Of a stretch of DNA of 64,000 nucleotides, positions 34,216 through 45,142 are shown one piece after another. The notes under the pieces are model-generated. The model saw only the letters and a list, made by a program, of their open reading frames with translations, was not told the DNA's origin and did not search any database. The position numbers were made by a program, and so were the translations under genes. Positions within the stretch are counted from its first letter, which is position 1, and the number at the start of each line of letters is the position of its first letter. The stretch is from Marasmius tenuissimus (Eukaryota; Basidiomycota; Agaricomycetes; Agaricales; Marasmiaceae), in the NCBI GenBank assembly GCA_029532415.1, contig JAQOTA010000033.1, positions 434,001 to 498,000 of the forward strand, read 5' to 3'.

Positions 34216-35040
34216 AATGTGTTTGTGATGAACAGAACATCACTGCCACCTACGCCACTAGGATAATGGTCCTGTACATTGTAGGGATTGATGAGCGGAA
34301 TGAAAAAGATTCTGCCTGCTGTGGAATGGTACATAAATGAAACATTAGCCTGATGAGTGTTTGAACTCAGCTTGCACATGCTCACCAATCAAAGCCGTCA
34401 AAAGAAGGTTGCCAGTCAGAGTGCCAAGGGCAAAGATCGCCAAAAAGACATTGGCAGAGCTTCCGTTTCCAACTCGAAACCGGTTTCCCCAAGCCCAAAA
34501 CATGACCACAAACCCATACACTAGGACGCCCCGTCAGTACCCAGTGTGAGAAAGAATGGAATCTGATATAGCTTTGACCAGGATAGCAATCAAGCACAAG
34601 ACAAAAGTCACCCTTTTATGTCCCCACGCAAGATAAGAACACCATGCCTACTCGTTGAGAATTCCGTTGGTGCGACATGCCTTGACGATACCTCAACAAA
34701 CCCGGCTCACCATCAGTGCGTCTTTCAAACAGCTGGTATAGTGAGAAGCACAGAGAAATTGAGATATCAATTGAGAGTGAAGGTTCGAATGAGAGATGAT
34801 CCTACTTTGCGAGAGTTGTGATGGCTTTCAAGCTTGACTTGTACCCATACAAACTGGGGCTGAACTGATTGCAGAGTCTATATATGGATCTTGCATAACA
34901 ACAAATGCAAACAAAGTTGTGGGAGTGAAAGAGCTTTACATAAGAATCTGTGAGATGTACGCTCTTGTGTTGCAGGTGTTCAAATTTCTTCTAAGCAGCG
35001 TCCTCAGGGTATCATACATGTATTCTACGGGTCAAGGCAA
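34216..35040 (-). pseudogene. Multi-pass membrane protein family, copy C (5' part only)
   Basis: On the minus strand the blocks VTFVLCLIAILVKAISDSIL (near 34600), FRVGNGSSANVFLAIFALG and NLLLTALIGEH (near 34400), then GVGGSDVLFITNTLA (near 34215) match copies B and D. The following conserved block (LESGL-Y-P) is missing: the sequence runs into an ATGG-rich element at the position of an intron. An in-frame stop lies in the region after EFKHSSG unless an intron covers it. The missing 3' part resembles copy E at 46.9 kb. Confidence 0.5.
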
Positions 35041-35332
35041 GAGATATGTATGTAGAGCTACAATAGCAAATTTTGTGAATATTGCACTAGCACCAAATCA
35101 TAGCAGAGTCCCTGGAACCTCAAAATGGCTGCCCTGTTCATGTTCTCGTCTGACCCTCCAAGACTGGAGCAACCATCCGCTGAGACAGTGAACTTTCTTC
35201 AACTGGGCCAACGTGTCGGTAGACATCAATTATGCTTTTGGAGGTGTGATATTGCGCATGGGCTGGCTTGATGTTGCTAGAGATAGTGTCTTTGAATGAT
35301 TGTTTGTCATAAATGGCGATTCCGAGTGCTAC

Positions 35333-36560
35333 TCACACAAATAGTAGATGTGATTCCCTTATAAGCATGAAAGATATATAGCGAACTGAGAGGTAGAATG
35401 AAGGGATATGCACCGTGATAGTCACCAATGAGTCAAAAGCCGCATCGGCAATTAGTTCTGTGGTGAACCATTCCACGTTGTACCTGTGGAACTGCTGCAA
35501 AAAGAGGTTGCATAGATGATGAGCCCAGCCGGATATATCAATCCCGACTCCAGTCTGGCAGGTAAGCAATGATGTGAGGATACACTTCCAATAAACAAAA
35601 CACCAGTTATGCCTACATGACCAATAGGATGTTCCTGTACATTCCCAGGAGAGACACATGGAATGGTATTTGCCCACTTGATGGGCAATGAAGAAGATTC
35701 TACCCACTGTATGGGTACATGAGTGTTAGAATGCTCCAGCGTGGGTGGATTATGCTCTCCGATCATTGCAGTCAGCAGGAGATTACTTATTAGAGCGCAG
35801 ATTGCAAAGATTGCAAAATAGAAATCCCAGGGCCTCCATCTTGAACTGAACTCAGGTTTTTCCAGTCCCAAAATGTGACCACAAAGCCATATACTTGTGG
35901 CAAGTTAGTACATAGAATGGGATATGATCAACACAGACATACCGTTAACCACAGTAGCAATCAAGCACAGGACCAGGATCACCCTTCTATGCCCCCAGAC
36001 GAGGTAAGAACACCATAGCTGTTCTCATTCATGATTGCCGTGGGGGTTTGGTCAATACATTGATTCAGGCTCACCAAAAGGATGTCTGTCAGGCAGCTAC
36101 ATTGAGAACTGAGAAGAATCTCAGAGCTCAACTGAGATCGAAGGTGATGCAAAATGATTTTACTTTGCAGAGATGGTGATAACCTTTAAGGTTGACAAGT
36201 ACCCATATGATCCAGGGCTGACGGTTATCAGTCTAGAACATTCAATGAAAGCTGATAGTTGATGTAAGTCACCTGGGCTGGCGGAAGATGGCCTCCCATT
36301 CCTTCAGGATATCCTCTCAATGTTGATCTTGTTTGGAACTGAAGTTGGCAGACATTGGGGAAAGTACGGGAAGACTGAGAGTGTACTTCTATAGGTCAAC
36401 CTAACCTTGGAGTATGTAGAGAGCAGTTTCGAGTCCAACTTCAATGATGGCAGTGAGATAGAGGGCCGTGATTAGTACAACATGTACATGATAACGTTCG
36501 CGTTTGCAGGTGAGAAGAATATACATGCACAGGACGTAGAGGACTGTGTGTATGCCTGGG
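35333..36560 (-). pseudogene. Multi-pass membrane protein family, copy D
   Basis: Blocks in order on the minus strand: VLYVLCMYILLTCKRERY and ALYLTAIIEVGLETALYILQ near 36540-36390, VWGHRRVILVLCLIATVV near 35980, PWDFYFAIFAICALISNLLL near 35840, then ARLESGLIYPAGLIIYATS near 35560 and WFTTELIADAAFDSLVTITV near 35470-35410. It aligns with copy B along its length and contains at least six hydrophobic helices. Stops lie between blocks where introns are expected. Whether it is functional cannot be decided from the sequence alone; the carboxyl tail is not clear. Confidence 0.5.
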
Positions 36561-37027
36561 GGTCATCTTTGTTCAGTTATATCTGTTTGAACATGGAAGG
36601 TGGACAATTCGCCATACAGGAATAATCTGACCTACTCCATCGGGAGGGTCAAGTCAGTATTGGCACATCTCAAAGGGGAAGATAATATTTAGTACACGCT
36701 GCTCAGAACTAGGAACCTTGGAATAAGAGAAAGGCAGTAGCTGGAGTTCTTGCCCTAGTGACCAGATATGTTGCTTGCAGTGTCTGATGGCTTCCGGTCT
36801 GGGTGTTGTAATGGTAAGACTGTTTGCCTTCATTTCCTGATGCAAAACTTACCTTTATCTGCTTCTTTTGATCTGTCTTGTAGGCCTCCAGTGAACCCGT
36901 CACGGTCTTCTACAGCTCAAGTGTCCAAGCTGGTTGGGTCCGACAACACTAATAAGAATAATAACCGTGTTCATGTTGTTTGACAGTACAACTCAACATA
37001 GTATTCACCTTGTTTCTCCTTCGAGTT
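36561..37027. other. No supported gene
   Basis: Short spacer between copy D and a solo LTR. No coherent coding chain seen. Confidence 0.35.
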
Positions 37028-37032
37028 CACCT

Positions 37033-37557
37033 TATTGAGCCAGCATAGTTAAATGCACAGTGAGATGAAACTAAAACCTCACATATTGACTATAAGAGAA
37101 TTCTTGTGTTCTTGTAGATGCTTGCTAGAGGTGATAATCGAGTAGATTGTCCTAAAGCTTTGAGACGTAAAGTCTCCAGCTTTTATACAAGAGTCCTTGT
37201 CTATCTACAAGTCATAGAACATAGGTAAGTGAGAATATAGCATATGGTACATATTGCATATCAGTAAGCATAAGTGCTCGAAGAGCAGAGTAAGTAAGTA
37301 GGCATAGTCATACTAGCTTTCTATCTAAGTAATCTAGAGAGAAAGCTCAGTCAGCTTTGAACGCTATTGGGTACAAAGCTGAACCTTGTTATAAACCATA
37401 GAGATAAGGTGTGAGTACTGACTAACTACAGAGTCCATCTGAGTAAGTACAGGATCTTTCATATGAGTGCAAGTGTCATAGTGAAAGAGTCTATAAATAA
37501 TAGACGCGTAAACAACATGTCAATAAAGTGTATCACATGGTAACCACATGTTCAACA
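37033..37557. repeat. Solo LTR with 5-bp target duplication CACCT
   Basis: The unit runs from TATTGAGCCAGCATAG to CATGTTCAACA and is bordered by CACCT (37028-37032 and 37558-37562). It shares both ends and the block GAGGTGATAATCG(A/T)GTAGATTGTCC with the LTR at 44027-45003. The first two bases are TA rather than TG, probably a G-to-A change. Confidence 0.75.
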
Positions 37558-37699
37558 CACCTTTGACATTGACGGCTTTGACTTCTGGATTTACTTTTGG
37601 CACCCTCTGGGATTGTGCTGTAGAAATGCAATGAGAAAGCACGTCCAGAGGTCCGTCATCTAAGCGAGTAAGTGAGCTATAATCTATTGGTCAACAGGG

Positions 37700-37990
37700 T
37701 CAGAAAAGACTGACTGTGATTTTTTTTTGAGAGGTGGTGACACTGTTCTTCTGGCTCAAATTGGGACGCAGCGACTGATACTTGGCCTTTTCGAGAGCCA
37801 TCTCATCTTCAACTGCAGCTATACATTGGTTAGACTCAGTCATCTGCTTCACCTGTGCCTTCTCCATTTTTTGCTTTTCTGCCTACTTCTTCGCCTTTTG
37901 ACAAGCCGCATCGAGCTGCTTCTGAAGTTTCTCCCCCTGTTGCTCTGCCCGAGTGACTGGGATCAACTCTTTGGGAGTTTCAACTTTTTT
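37700..37990 (-). pseudogene. Coiled-coil protein fragment with a nonsense codon
   Basis: The minus strand encodes PKELIPVTRAEQQGEKLQKQ, LDAACQKAKK, a TAG stop at 37885-37883, then AEKQKMEKAQVKQMTESNQ and VEDEMALEKAKYQSLRPN, ending at 37700. Alternating charged and small residues predict a long coiled coil. The TAG lies where CAG would fit. This kind of coiled-coil tail occurs in proteins encoded near agaricomycete transposons; family not certain. Confidence 0.4.
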
Positions 37991-38111
37991 TTGCGCAGAT
38001 GCTGCAACAGGGAAGCATGGTATACTGAGGTGTTCTCATAGAGCAAATAGAAAGAGGTTTGGGGTGTTGTTTTGATTGTGCAAACAAGCCACTGAAATTG
38101 GTCCTCAGCCG

Positions 38112-38582
38112 TGTTATGAATCCACCTACTGTGTTCCCTTCCCTTGCTCCCTGGGTACTTTTTCCCCATGTTTTTTTTCTCTTTATTTCCCATGGTTACA
38201 TGTTCTCACCATCACATTCTGGCCCCATATCATTACCTGGTACTACCTGGTGTTCCACATTGTTTCCAGATGTTTTCCCAGCACACCATATGGTTTCCAT
38301 CATGACAATGTTTCCACATGTATCCCTTGATTTTTATCACTTGTTCTTTCAGTTTTCATCTTTTACCTTTGTTCCCATGATATCTCTACAGCTTGGTTCT
38401 GTCATATATAATCATGGACACTTCTAGATAGTTCCCCAGTCTGACAACTTCATCTTATAGTGCTTGTTTCCAGCATGTACTATCTTACACTTGCCCTACT
38501 CAATTCTATCCTCTTACCTTTGCACTCTTGACCCTGTTGGTGGCCTGAGGGGTTTTCCTAGTCACTGGACTCATTCTTGACA
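38112..38582. repeat. Solo LTR with near-exact duplication AGCCG/GGCCG
   Basis: The unit starts TGTTATGAATCCACC and ends CTCATTCTTGACA. Flanks are AGCCG (38107-38111) and GGCCG (38583-38587). It is the inverted counterpart of 12882-13349. Confidence 0.75.
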
Positions 38583-38959
38583 GGCCGCTACTGCATATTT
38601 GTCAAGTCCTCTCTCCATGCCTGCCGCCAGTAAGCTCAAAAAATATGCATGCTACTACAAGAGCTGCACTCATTCATTCTCTTGAGCTGGAGACTTGACC
38701 CAACACCTTAATACATCTATCCACAGCAGGGTATGGTCCAAGCAGAACATCAGGGTCCTTTGCCTTTGCCACCACCACCATCTCCTCCCTTCCAACCCTC
38801 TGATTCTCCTCCTGTCCAACCAGATACAAGCCTGTTTGTGACTCCACCTGCATTCAATCTTCCAGCAAATGGGAACGGAAATATGGCAAATCAAATCCAT
38901 CGTCATCCCACCCTTTTACATCAGCAAAATACCTGGACCAATAGAATGTAATTAGTATC
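38583..38959. other. Possible transposon-protein N-terminus, weak
   Basis: A 72-codon plus-strand frame at 38733-38951 is proline-rich (LPPPPSPPFQPSDSPPVQPD) as often seen at the start of agaricomycete transposon proteins. Nothing else supports a gene. Confidence 0.25.
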
Positions 38960-39240
38960 CCCAATATTTGTTATGTAGGATGAAACCTGCTGTACCCAGT
39001 TGTGAACAGGAATGGGCTATATGGCTGTATTAAAACTTTTCTGAAATCCGGAAAAAGAGCAAGAATTTGTGAGCACAATACCAGTATGATACAATGGATT
39101 CGAGTACCTTTCCATGGATTTCAAAGGTGATACATGAGAGTGCATGTTGTTACAAGTTGCGTAGGATGTACCGAGTTTCAGGGGGTTTTGACTGGTTTTA
39201 GGGGTAAGTACTGTATAGTGGAGGTGGTGGTGAGTCACAG
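38960..39240. repeat. Dispersed repeat, inverted copy of 49560-49990
   Basis: The stretch GGGCTATATGGCTGTATTAA to GAGTTTCAGGGGG matches, in reverse complement, the sequence at 49560-49990. Differences are largely CpG in the 49-kb copy replaced by TpG or CpA here, for example GTGGTGGTGAG against GTCGCGGCGAG. Confidence 0.65.
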
Positions 39241-40737
39241 AGAGTATGACAAATACCAGTGAATGGTAGAGGGACTAGCAGGTAGCAGCAAAGGTGGCAA
39301 GCTGTAGGGGGCATCATGAATAATACATGTTTCCTTAAATTGGCATGATTATGGATAAACATAGCAAGCCAGTCTGGGATCTCTTGATAATTTTCACACT
39401 TAGTATTAGGGAGTACAACATGAATCAATATCAGATATATATGATTATGGAAACAACAGGCTAAGATTCATTATCGGCATAGATCACAATAGAATGATAG
39501 AGAAATGATAGGTACTTGATTCCAGCACAGCGGTGATGAGAGGGTCAAAGGGTCTTAGATACAAAGTTAACATCTACAACATCGGTATAAAGCTGCATAA
39601 GGAACATACCAGACCATATCACAGCCCAGAGACACAGTAAACGAGGAATCTGTAATTCAATGTGAGCAGCAAGCTTAGACTGATGATGGGAGTTGAAGCG
39701 ACATACCCATTCCTCACTATCATCTCCGTTCATCAACTGAAATTGGAATGAGTTTGCAGGCTACTATAACAAAGAAAGGGTACACGTACGTTATATGGCG
39801 CATATATGCACCTGAATAGCCAGGAAGACTATCGAGTTGGGTGCAACATTGAAAGAAAGGCAGTGACGGCAAGCCAGCGAGCATGGGCAACAATACTATA
39901 GGTGAAGTACGAGGTCCAGTATTCAGCAACCATATAAATGAAGGCAATAGTGTAAACTTACCTCTACAAACATCCCACCACAATGTGTCCTCTTATCATG
40001 ATGTGGTTGATAGCATTGTTATGTGGACAACAGATAGACCATGGGTCGAATCAATAGATGATTAGTGGGGAGATAGAAGGGTCAACGTCCCGCAGTGGAG
40101 AGAAGACAGAAAGTGTGGGTTGGTGGTGATGGAAGGGGGAAGAGAGGGAACAGCTGGGATGGCAAATCATGTTGGGTTTATATACCTGCGAGGTGGTCCA
40201 TGCAGGGATTATGGAATCAGTCGAGGGTTCGATATTCAGGAATGATGATATTGATGATGACGCATCTACATCGTCACCAATATCCTAGATCCAAGCTACA
40301 TTACGAGTTCTTGCTCTTTGTTGAACAAAAACTGGCATTTTCACGCACCTTTACTACAATTCCATCTAATTTCCAGCCAATCTTTGGGGATCTGGAGCCT
40401 CACCTGGTTGTACTTGAGGAATATTGTTCCATAAATAATGAGAGTTGAGAGCCGTGTTGTGAGGGTAATAAAGTATCACCTCAGAGGCACGACTAAGACC
40501 TGTAGTCATATCAAGGGAACATCTCCAGTGGCTCAGAGGCATCGTACTAAGGATTAGAATAATAAAATCAGACTTGACGAAGACTCGTACTAGTAGAGCT
40601 AGACAGAGGAAGTCACCACGGAAGCATGAATGGTCAGAAAGCAAGACTAAGTTGAGCCTCAGAAGCTTGGTATAAGATCAAGGCCTCACTTTGGAGGCAT
40701 GATGGATTCAAGTATACTTAGTATACTACGGGTTACA
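39241..40737. other. No supported gene
   Basis: Several short minus-strand frames exist, two of them hydrophobic, but I could not chain them into a gene with sound introns. The end (40450-40700) carries CTCAGAGGC and TTGGAGGC words belonging to the motif cluster around the next gene. Confidence 0.35.
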
Positions 40738-41432
40738 CTAGTCATCCATATTGGCCAGAGCTACCTCGTCCCAACCGAAGTAATTATCTGTGTCAGAGTC
40801 CTCAGGATAATAAGAATCAATAAAGGTTTCATGATCTAGATAATCGGTATAGAATGGATCACATAAGATAGGATTATAGAAAGAAAAGGATTGAGAGAGC
40901 CAACGACCCATGACAGGGGAGTACTTGAAGAACGGGAGCTTGGTAAAATCAAGCTTCGGAGGCACTGGGCACTCAGCACAACTGATGACGGTGTCGATCC
41001 AAGTGTTGACGGCTCCAGGAGTGCGAGCGGTTTTGAAGTCAAGAAAACCAACTTGAGCAATGGACTCGGCAACCATGTCGATGACAGACCTGGCATTGTG
41101 AGGAATGAAGTGGTCGAAGGTGTCCTTGCAGAGGTAGATTTCGTCCTGGATCGTGTCGTAACAAATCACGTAGCCCCAGTAGATGGATCTGTGGCGACTG
41201 AGGAAGAACTGCTGAAAGATGATTCCGAGGATAGCTTCTCGTTCTGTGTTGAGTGGAATGGGTAAAATGATGCGGTGCTCCTTGATCTTATCAGAGTAAT
41301 CTTCTGGATACCACCAGAGCTTATACAACTCTGGAGAGGAAGTCAGAAGGCCGCCTTGGAATTTAGAAAGTAGAAAGACTTACTATAGAGCAAGTTGCGG
41401 AAGTGATCCTCAATGTTATGCAAGTGTGCCAT
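40738..41432 (-). CDS. Intact two-exon gene, 213 aa, unknown function
   Basis: Exon 1 (41432-41384) starts MAHLHNIEDHFRNLLY. A 53-nt intron (41331-41383, gtaagt...ctccag) joins it in phase to exon 2 (41330-40738), which continues LYKLWWYPEDYSDKIKEHRI and contains RHRSIYWGYVICYDTIQDEI and TARTPGAVNTWIDTVISCAE. The carboxyl end is acidic (PEDSDTDNYFGWDEVALAN then MDD). There are no predicted membrane helices and no signal peptide. The whole frame is open, which is striking in a neighbourhood of broken genes. The surrounding 2 kb is dotted with CTTCGGAGGC-type words. It may be a gene of an undescribed mobile element or a host orphan; I recognise no domain. Confidence 0.55.
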
Positions 41433-41677
41433 AGTGCGCTCGGGGAAAAAGTAAGCAAGTGATTGGGAAAACCTAGTACTTGCTTTTACTGACCTCTGAA
41501 CTTGCCGCCAAAGTGGAAATTTTACTTCGGAAACTAGGAAATTAGCGCTTCGGAGGCGTGGATCCGAACCAGGCACTGGGCGCTAAACAATGATTGAGAG
41601 GTGATCGGAAGTGTTGCACCTCCGGCATACTTCCCTCGTACTTGTACATCGAGATATTGACTGTACCAAGGGCATAG

Positions 41678-42001
41678 TTGGTGCTGGTAGTAACAGCAGA
41701 GCTCAACTGCACTATAGGGCAAGGTACTAAGAAAGGAAGGAATGGTGTACTGAAGAATCGAGTGGGAGTTCTGGCTGAACCATTGAACTATTACCCAGTA
41801 TCCAAGGTACCAAGATTGGATATAGTGGGGCAGCTATATGGATGGCAAGACGTCAGAACTATCCAAGCTACAGATCCGGAAGAAAAGAATGTTAGAGAAT
41901 GTTCAAGGCTGATGATACTTCTGAAGCAAATTGTTGGTTTTGACTTTGGGGTTCAAAAGCGTAGATTAAACACAAAACTCTCCAAGTATATTCCAAAGTA
42001 G
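41678..42001 (+). CDS. Possible open frame upstream of the two-exon gene
   Basis: About 100 codons including LAEPLNYYPVSKVPRLDIV and GQLYGWQDVRTIQATDPEEK read like protein rather than random sequence. The start is uncertain and nothing identifies the product. It lies divergently from the 213-aa gene, about 250 bp away, within the same motif-rich region. Confidence 0.25.
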   Translation: MVLVVTAELNCTIGQGTKKGRNGVLKNRVGVLAEPLNYYPVSKVPRLDIVGQLYGWQDVRTIQATDPEEKNVRECSRLMILLKQIVGFDFGVQKRRLNTKLSKYIPK

Positions 42002-42720
42002 GTAGTTTATGCCTCCGAGGCATGGTTTATCTGATATTTGTATGATTCGGTAGAATTAGAGCATCCTAGAGTATATAAGCAGTGGGGTTTTCATCAAGAA
42101 TCCCCAAGCAATCTGTATGATTAGTATTCAGAGGATACAAAGCTATTTCACTTGTTGGGTAGTTAGTTGACTCGGGAGCGCTTCTGGAGAGACATTAGAA
42201 CAGAATAGAACTTTGTTTGCCCAAAACTAGAAAATCCATTGAACACTTGCTTGACCTTGACTTTGCATTGTTTGTCTACGACGCCGACTTGACTGGCTGA
42301 GCTATTGTTGAACTTCCGAGGCTAATTGGGCTGAGGATATTGTTCGCCGTTGACAGTTGGTCTTTGGTTATTGACAGACTTGATTGGAGTCTTATTGCCA
42401 TTGTTTGATTTGATTGTCTTGTTGCCCCTCGCTGTTCGAGTGGTTCTGAAGCTAGTTGAAGCCTAAGAACGCACTTCCGAAGCACCAAACAAACTCTACA
42501 CTTCCTGAAACCTATAAACCTCTCTTCCGAACCCCACTTTTGACCTCCGGACTGGTTTCAGAGGCAAAGCTACCTTGGTTGGATAGTTTCTTGAGTCAGA
42601 TTTCCTTCAGCCTACTATTGCAGTCTGGCCAAGAGCGGAACCTACGATCAATGCCAATCCCCAATTCCCGCACCCTTCAGCTAGACTCTTGAGTGTTGGG
42701 AGGATTTGACCTACGAGTTA
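42002..42720. other. Motif-rich non-coding region
   Basis: It contains several words of the form CTTCCGA(A/G)GC or CCTCCGAGGC (for example near 42012, 42315 and 42473, and CCTCCGGACT near 42543) and a TATATAAG at about 42073. No gene is supported. Confidence 0.35.
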
Positions 42721-44026
42721 GATTTTATTATACACCGTGAGTGGCGCTTTACACCGTTGTTTTCCGCATGGACAAAGATTCAAGCAGTGGACTGGTGACG
42801 ATTTGAAAGCACTGAGGAAGGTGTGTGACACCAATGAGAGTCTTGTCTATGAAGAATACTCATAGCTTTTTTGCCAACACAGGTCTTTGTACCAGCGGTC
42901 GCCAAGTACATACCAGATACCATGGTGAAATGCTTTTTTTGCATTTCTTGACTTCTGCTACCTGGTCCGGCACAACAACTTCACTCAAAAGACACTCAAA
43001 GAGATAGATGCGGCAGTTGATTTTTTTCATCAATATCGGGAAATTTTTTGAGACGACCCCGAGACCAACACTCAAGTTTGACAGCATTTCTCTATTCCTT
43101 GAACCCACTACCACAATCTGATTTTGGAGTTTGGCACGCCAAACAGTGTCTGCTCCTCTATCACCAAGTCTCAGCACATCACTGCCGTGAGGAAGCCATG
43201 GCATCATCCAACCGCCATAGTGCACTAAGCCATATCTTGCTCACCAACCAACAATCTGACAAGATGGCTGCATTAAGGTCAGACCTGGTTGAATGGGGCC
43301 TGGTTCCTTCACTACATGCACCACCCCCTGATCCATTCAATACCGAAAAACACGACAAGGGTGCTGTAGATGATGCTTCTATACCCACCAAAGTCAATTT
43401 GGCACGGAAACAGGTGAGCTTAGATTTTCTTCGTCGTTTCATGAAATCATGTCCATCCTCAGCCCCAAACTACCCGTGATACCTTGACAAGCTGGAAGAA
43501 GAGATCCAACAACCAAAACTTGCTTGGCTGACACGCCGGTTTCTGCATGAGCAACTCCACGACGCACCATCTGATAACATACCCGAGAATGAACTCCCCA
43601 AGATCACATCAAAGGTCGACGTTTTTCACTTGGTGGTCGCAAAGTTTTATGCCCCAAGTGACAATGCCAGTATTCATGGAATGCGTCGTGAGTGCATTCT
43701 TTCCTCCTGGTCCTGGCGGGGACACTACCGATATGACACTGTAACGGTCATTCATGACAAGGGCAAGGCTGGATTTTGAGGCATGAGTGTGGCTTGTGTC
43801 ATGCTGTTCTTCTCATTCAAGTATGGTGACAAAACCTATCTGTGTGCATTTCTACACTGGTTCAACAAGATTGGACAGTCGAGGGACATGCTAACAGGGA
43901 TGTAGCGTGTACGTCTGGCATATCACAACAGTGCTCGATGCTGACCTTACCTTGCTGTGGTTCATCTGGATAGCATTAATCGGGGGTTTCATCTCATTCC
44001 TGTGTATGGTCGGCGGTGTGTGCCCA

Positions 44027-45003
44027 TGATGAGCCAGCATAGTCAAACTGCACAGTGGGTTATAACGTCCTAAACCTCACCTTGGGTTATTTCACAAAGT
44101 GCTGAGCGTCTATCGGAGACGGCAGAGGCAGAGAGCGGTGGTAGCAGGCTTGGAGAGGAGCAGTGGGCTCGACTCGGACAGAGATAAGGCAGAAACTGGT
44201 CCCAACGACAAGTTAGATCTATTGTAGAGAAGGAAAGAAAAGGAAACTGTACTACTCACCTCGTCACAACGACAAGAGGTCAAGATGAGGGACCAGGTGA
44301 AGACTAGCTAGCTTATATACCTATCCTACGGTCAGAGCCGGAGTCGGAGTGGCTACCTATGAGTCGTGTATGAGTAAGTATGAGTCAATATGAGGTAATG
44401 GGATGGCTGTGCGATGTGGGTTAAAGCTGTGCGATGGTGGGTTAAGAAAGGGAATCGTGAGAAATAAGGATGTATAGTAAGTGACCGTGAGAAAAGAACA
44501 TGTGATAATCATGTGAGCAAATGGTGGAGGGAAAAGTGGTATCTTCATGACAGGTTAGGTAGCTTTGTAGAGCCAGTAAGAAGAGTGCTTCGAGATGCTT
44601 GAGAGGTGATAATCGTGTAGATTGTCCTTAGCCTCAAGGCCTTGGAATACCAGCTTTTATACACAAGTTTCAGTACATGTAAGAGTCATTACCGTTGTAT
44701 GAAACTACTACTAGAAACTAGAAGTAGGTATTTAGCCGTATAGTCATAATACTAATGAGTGTGTTGCAGTCCTATTGGCCTGCTAAATTCAACAGTACAT
44801 TGTGCCTTGCACTAAGGGCTGTAAGCATCATACTTGATGCAAGTACTACGTAGTGAGTATCTTTAGTGTCATTTGAGCAATAGCTACATAGATTCTTTCT
44901 GCATGAGAACACAAGTGTTCATAGAGGCGTAGCTCTAAAAATAGTGTGTGACATGTAAACAACACAACAACAATGTATCACATGATATCCAACATGTTCA
45001 ACA
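44027..45003. repeat. Solo LTR with duplication GCCCA, containing a second solo LTR
   Basis: Ends are TGATGAGCCAGCATAG and CATGTTCAACA; GCCCA flanks both sides (44022-44026 and 45004-45008). Without the inner LTR it is about 482 bp and is a sister of 37033-37557. Deleting it and one GCCCA joins the transposase codons in frame as ...RRCVPTHIKYQ.... Confidence 0.8.
44063..44552. repeat. Inner solo LTR with duplication GGTTA
   Basis: 490 bp from TAACGTCCTAAACC to ATCTTCATGACA, flanked by GGTTA at 44058-44062 and 44553-44557. The first bases are TA, not TG, so the end is mutated or the limit is off by a little. A TTATATACC stretch lies near 44312. Confidence 0.6.
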
Positions 45004-45142
45004 GCCCACCCACATCAAGTACCAGTATTCTCTCAATGTTTTAGTGCCTTTTATGTCAATAAGTACGCAGATTATCACTCTAATGAAACATTGTTTTGAT
45101 CAAATCCAAAATCTCCATCACTTTATTTGTACTTCATTATAG

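Larger units (their letters stand above)
42724..45142 (+). pseudogene. Plavaka/KDZ-type transposase relic, C-terminal part, interrupted by solo LTRs
   Basis: Reading along the plus strand: ALHRCFPHGQRFKQWTGDDL (42740-42810), an intron (gtgtgtgac... to ...aacacag), then VAKYIPDTMVKCFF, FCYLVRHNNFTQKTLKEIDA, SVCSSITKSQHITAV near 43150 and LLTNQQSDKMAALRSDLVEW near 43240. After another intron come MLFFSFKYGDKTYLCAFLHW near 43800 and HLIPVYGRRCV near 43995. Coding resumes after a solo LTR as PTHIKYQYSLNV, then AFYVNKYADYH in a shifted frame, ending near 45110. The order fits the C-terminal half of Plavaka-type transposases. Several stops show it is dead. Confidence 0.65.

Noticed and set aside
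37727..38041. Leucine-rich frame resembling a membrane protein
   Set aside because: It is the antisense of a charged coiled-coil frame that makes better sense as protein.
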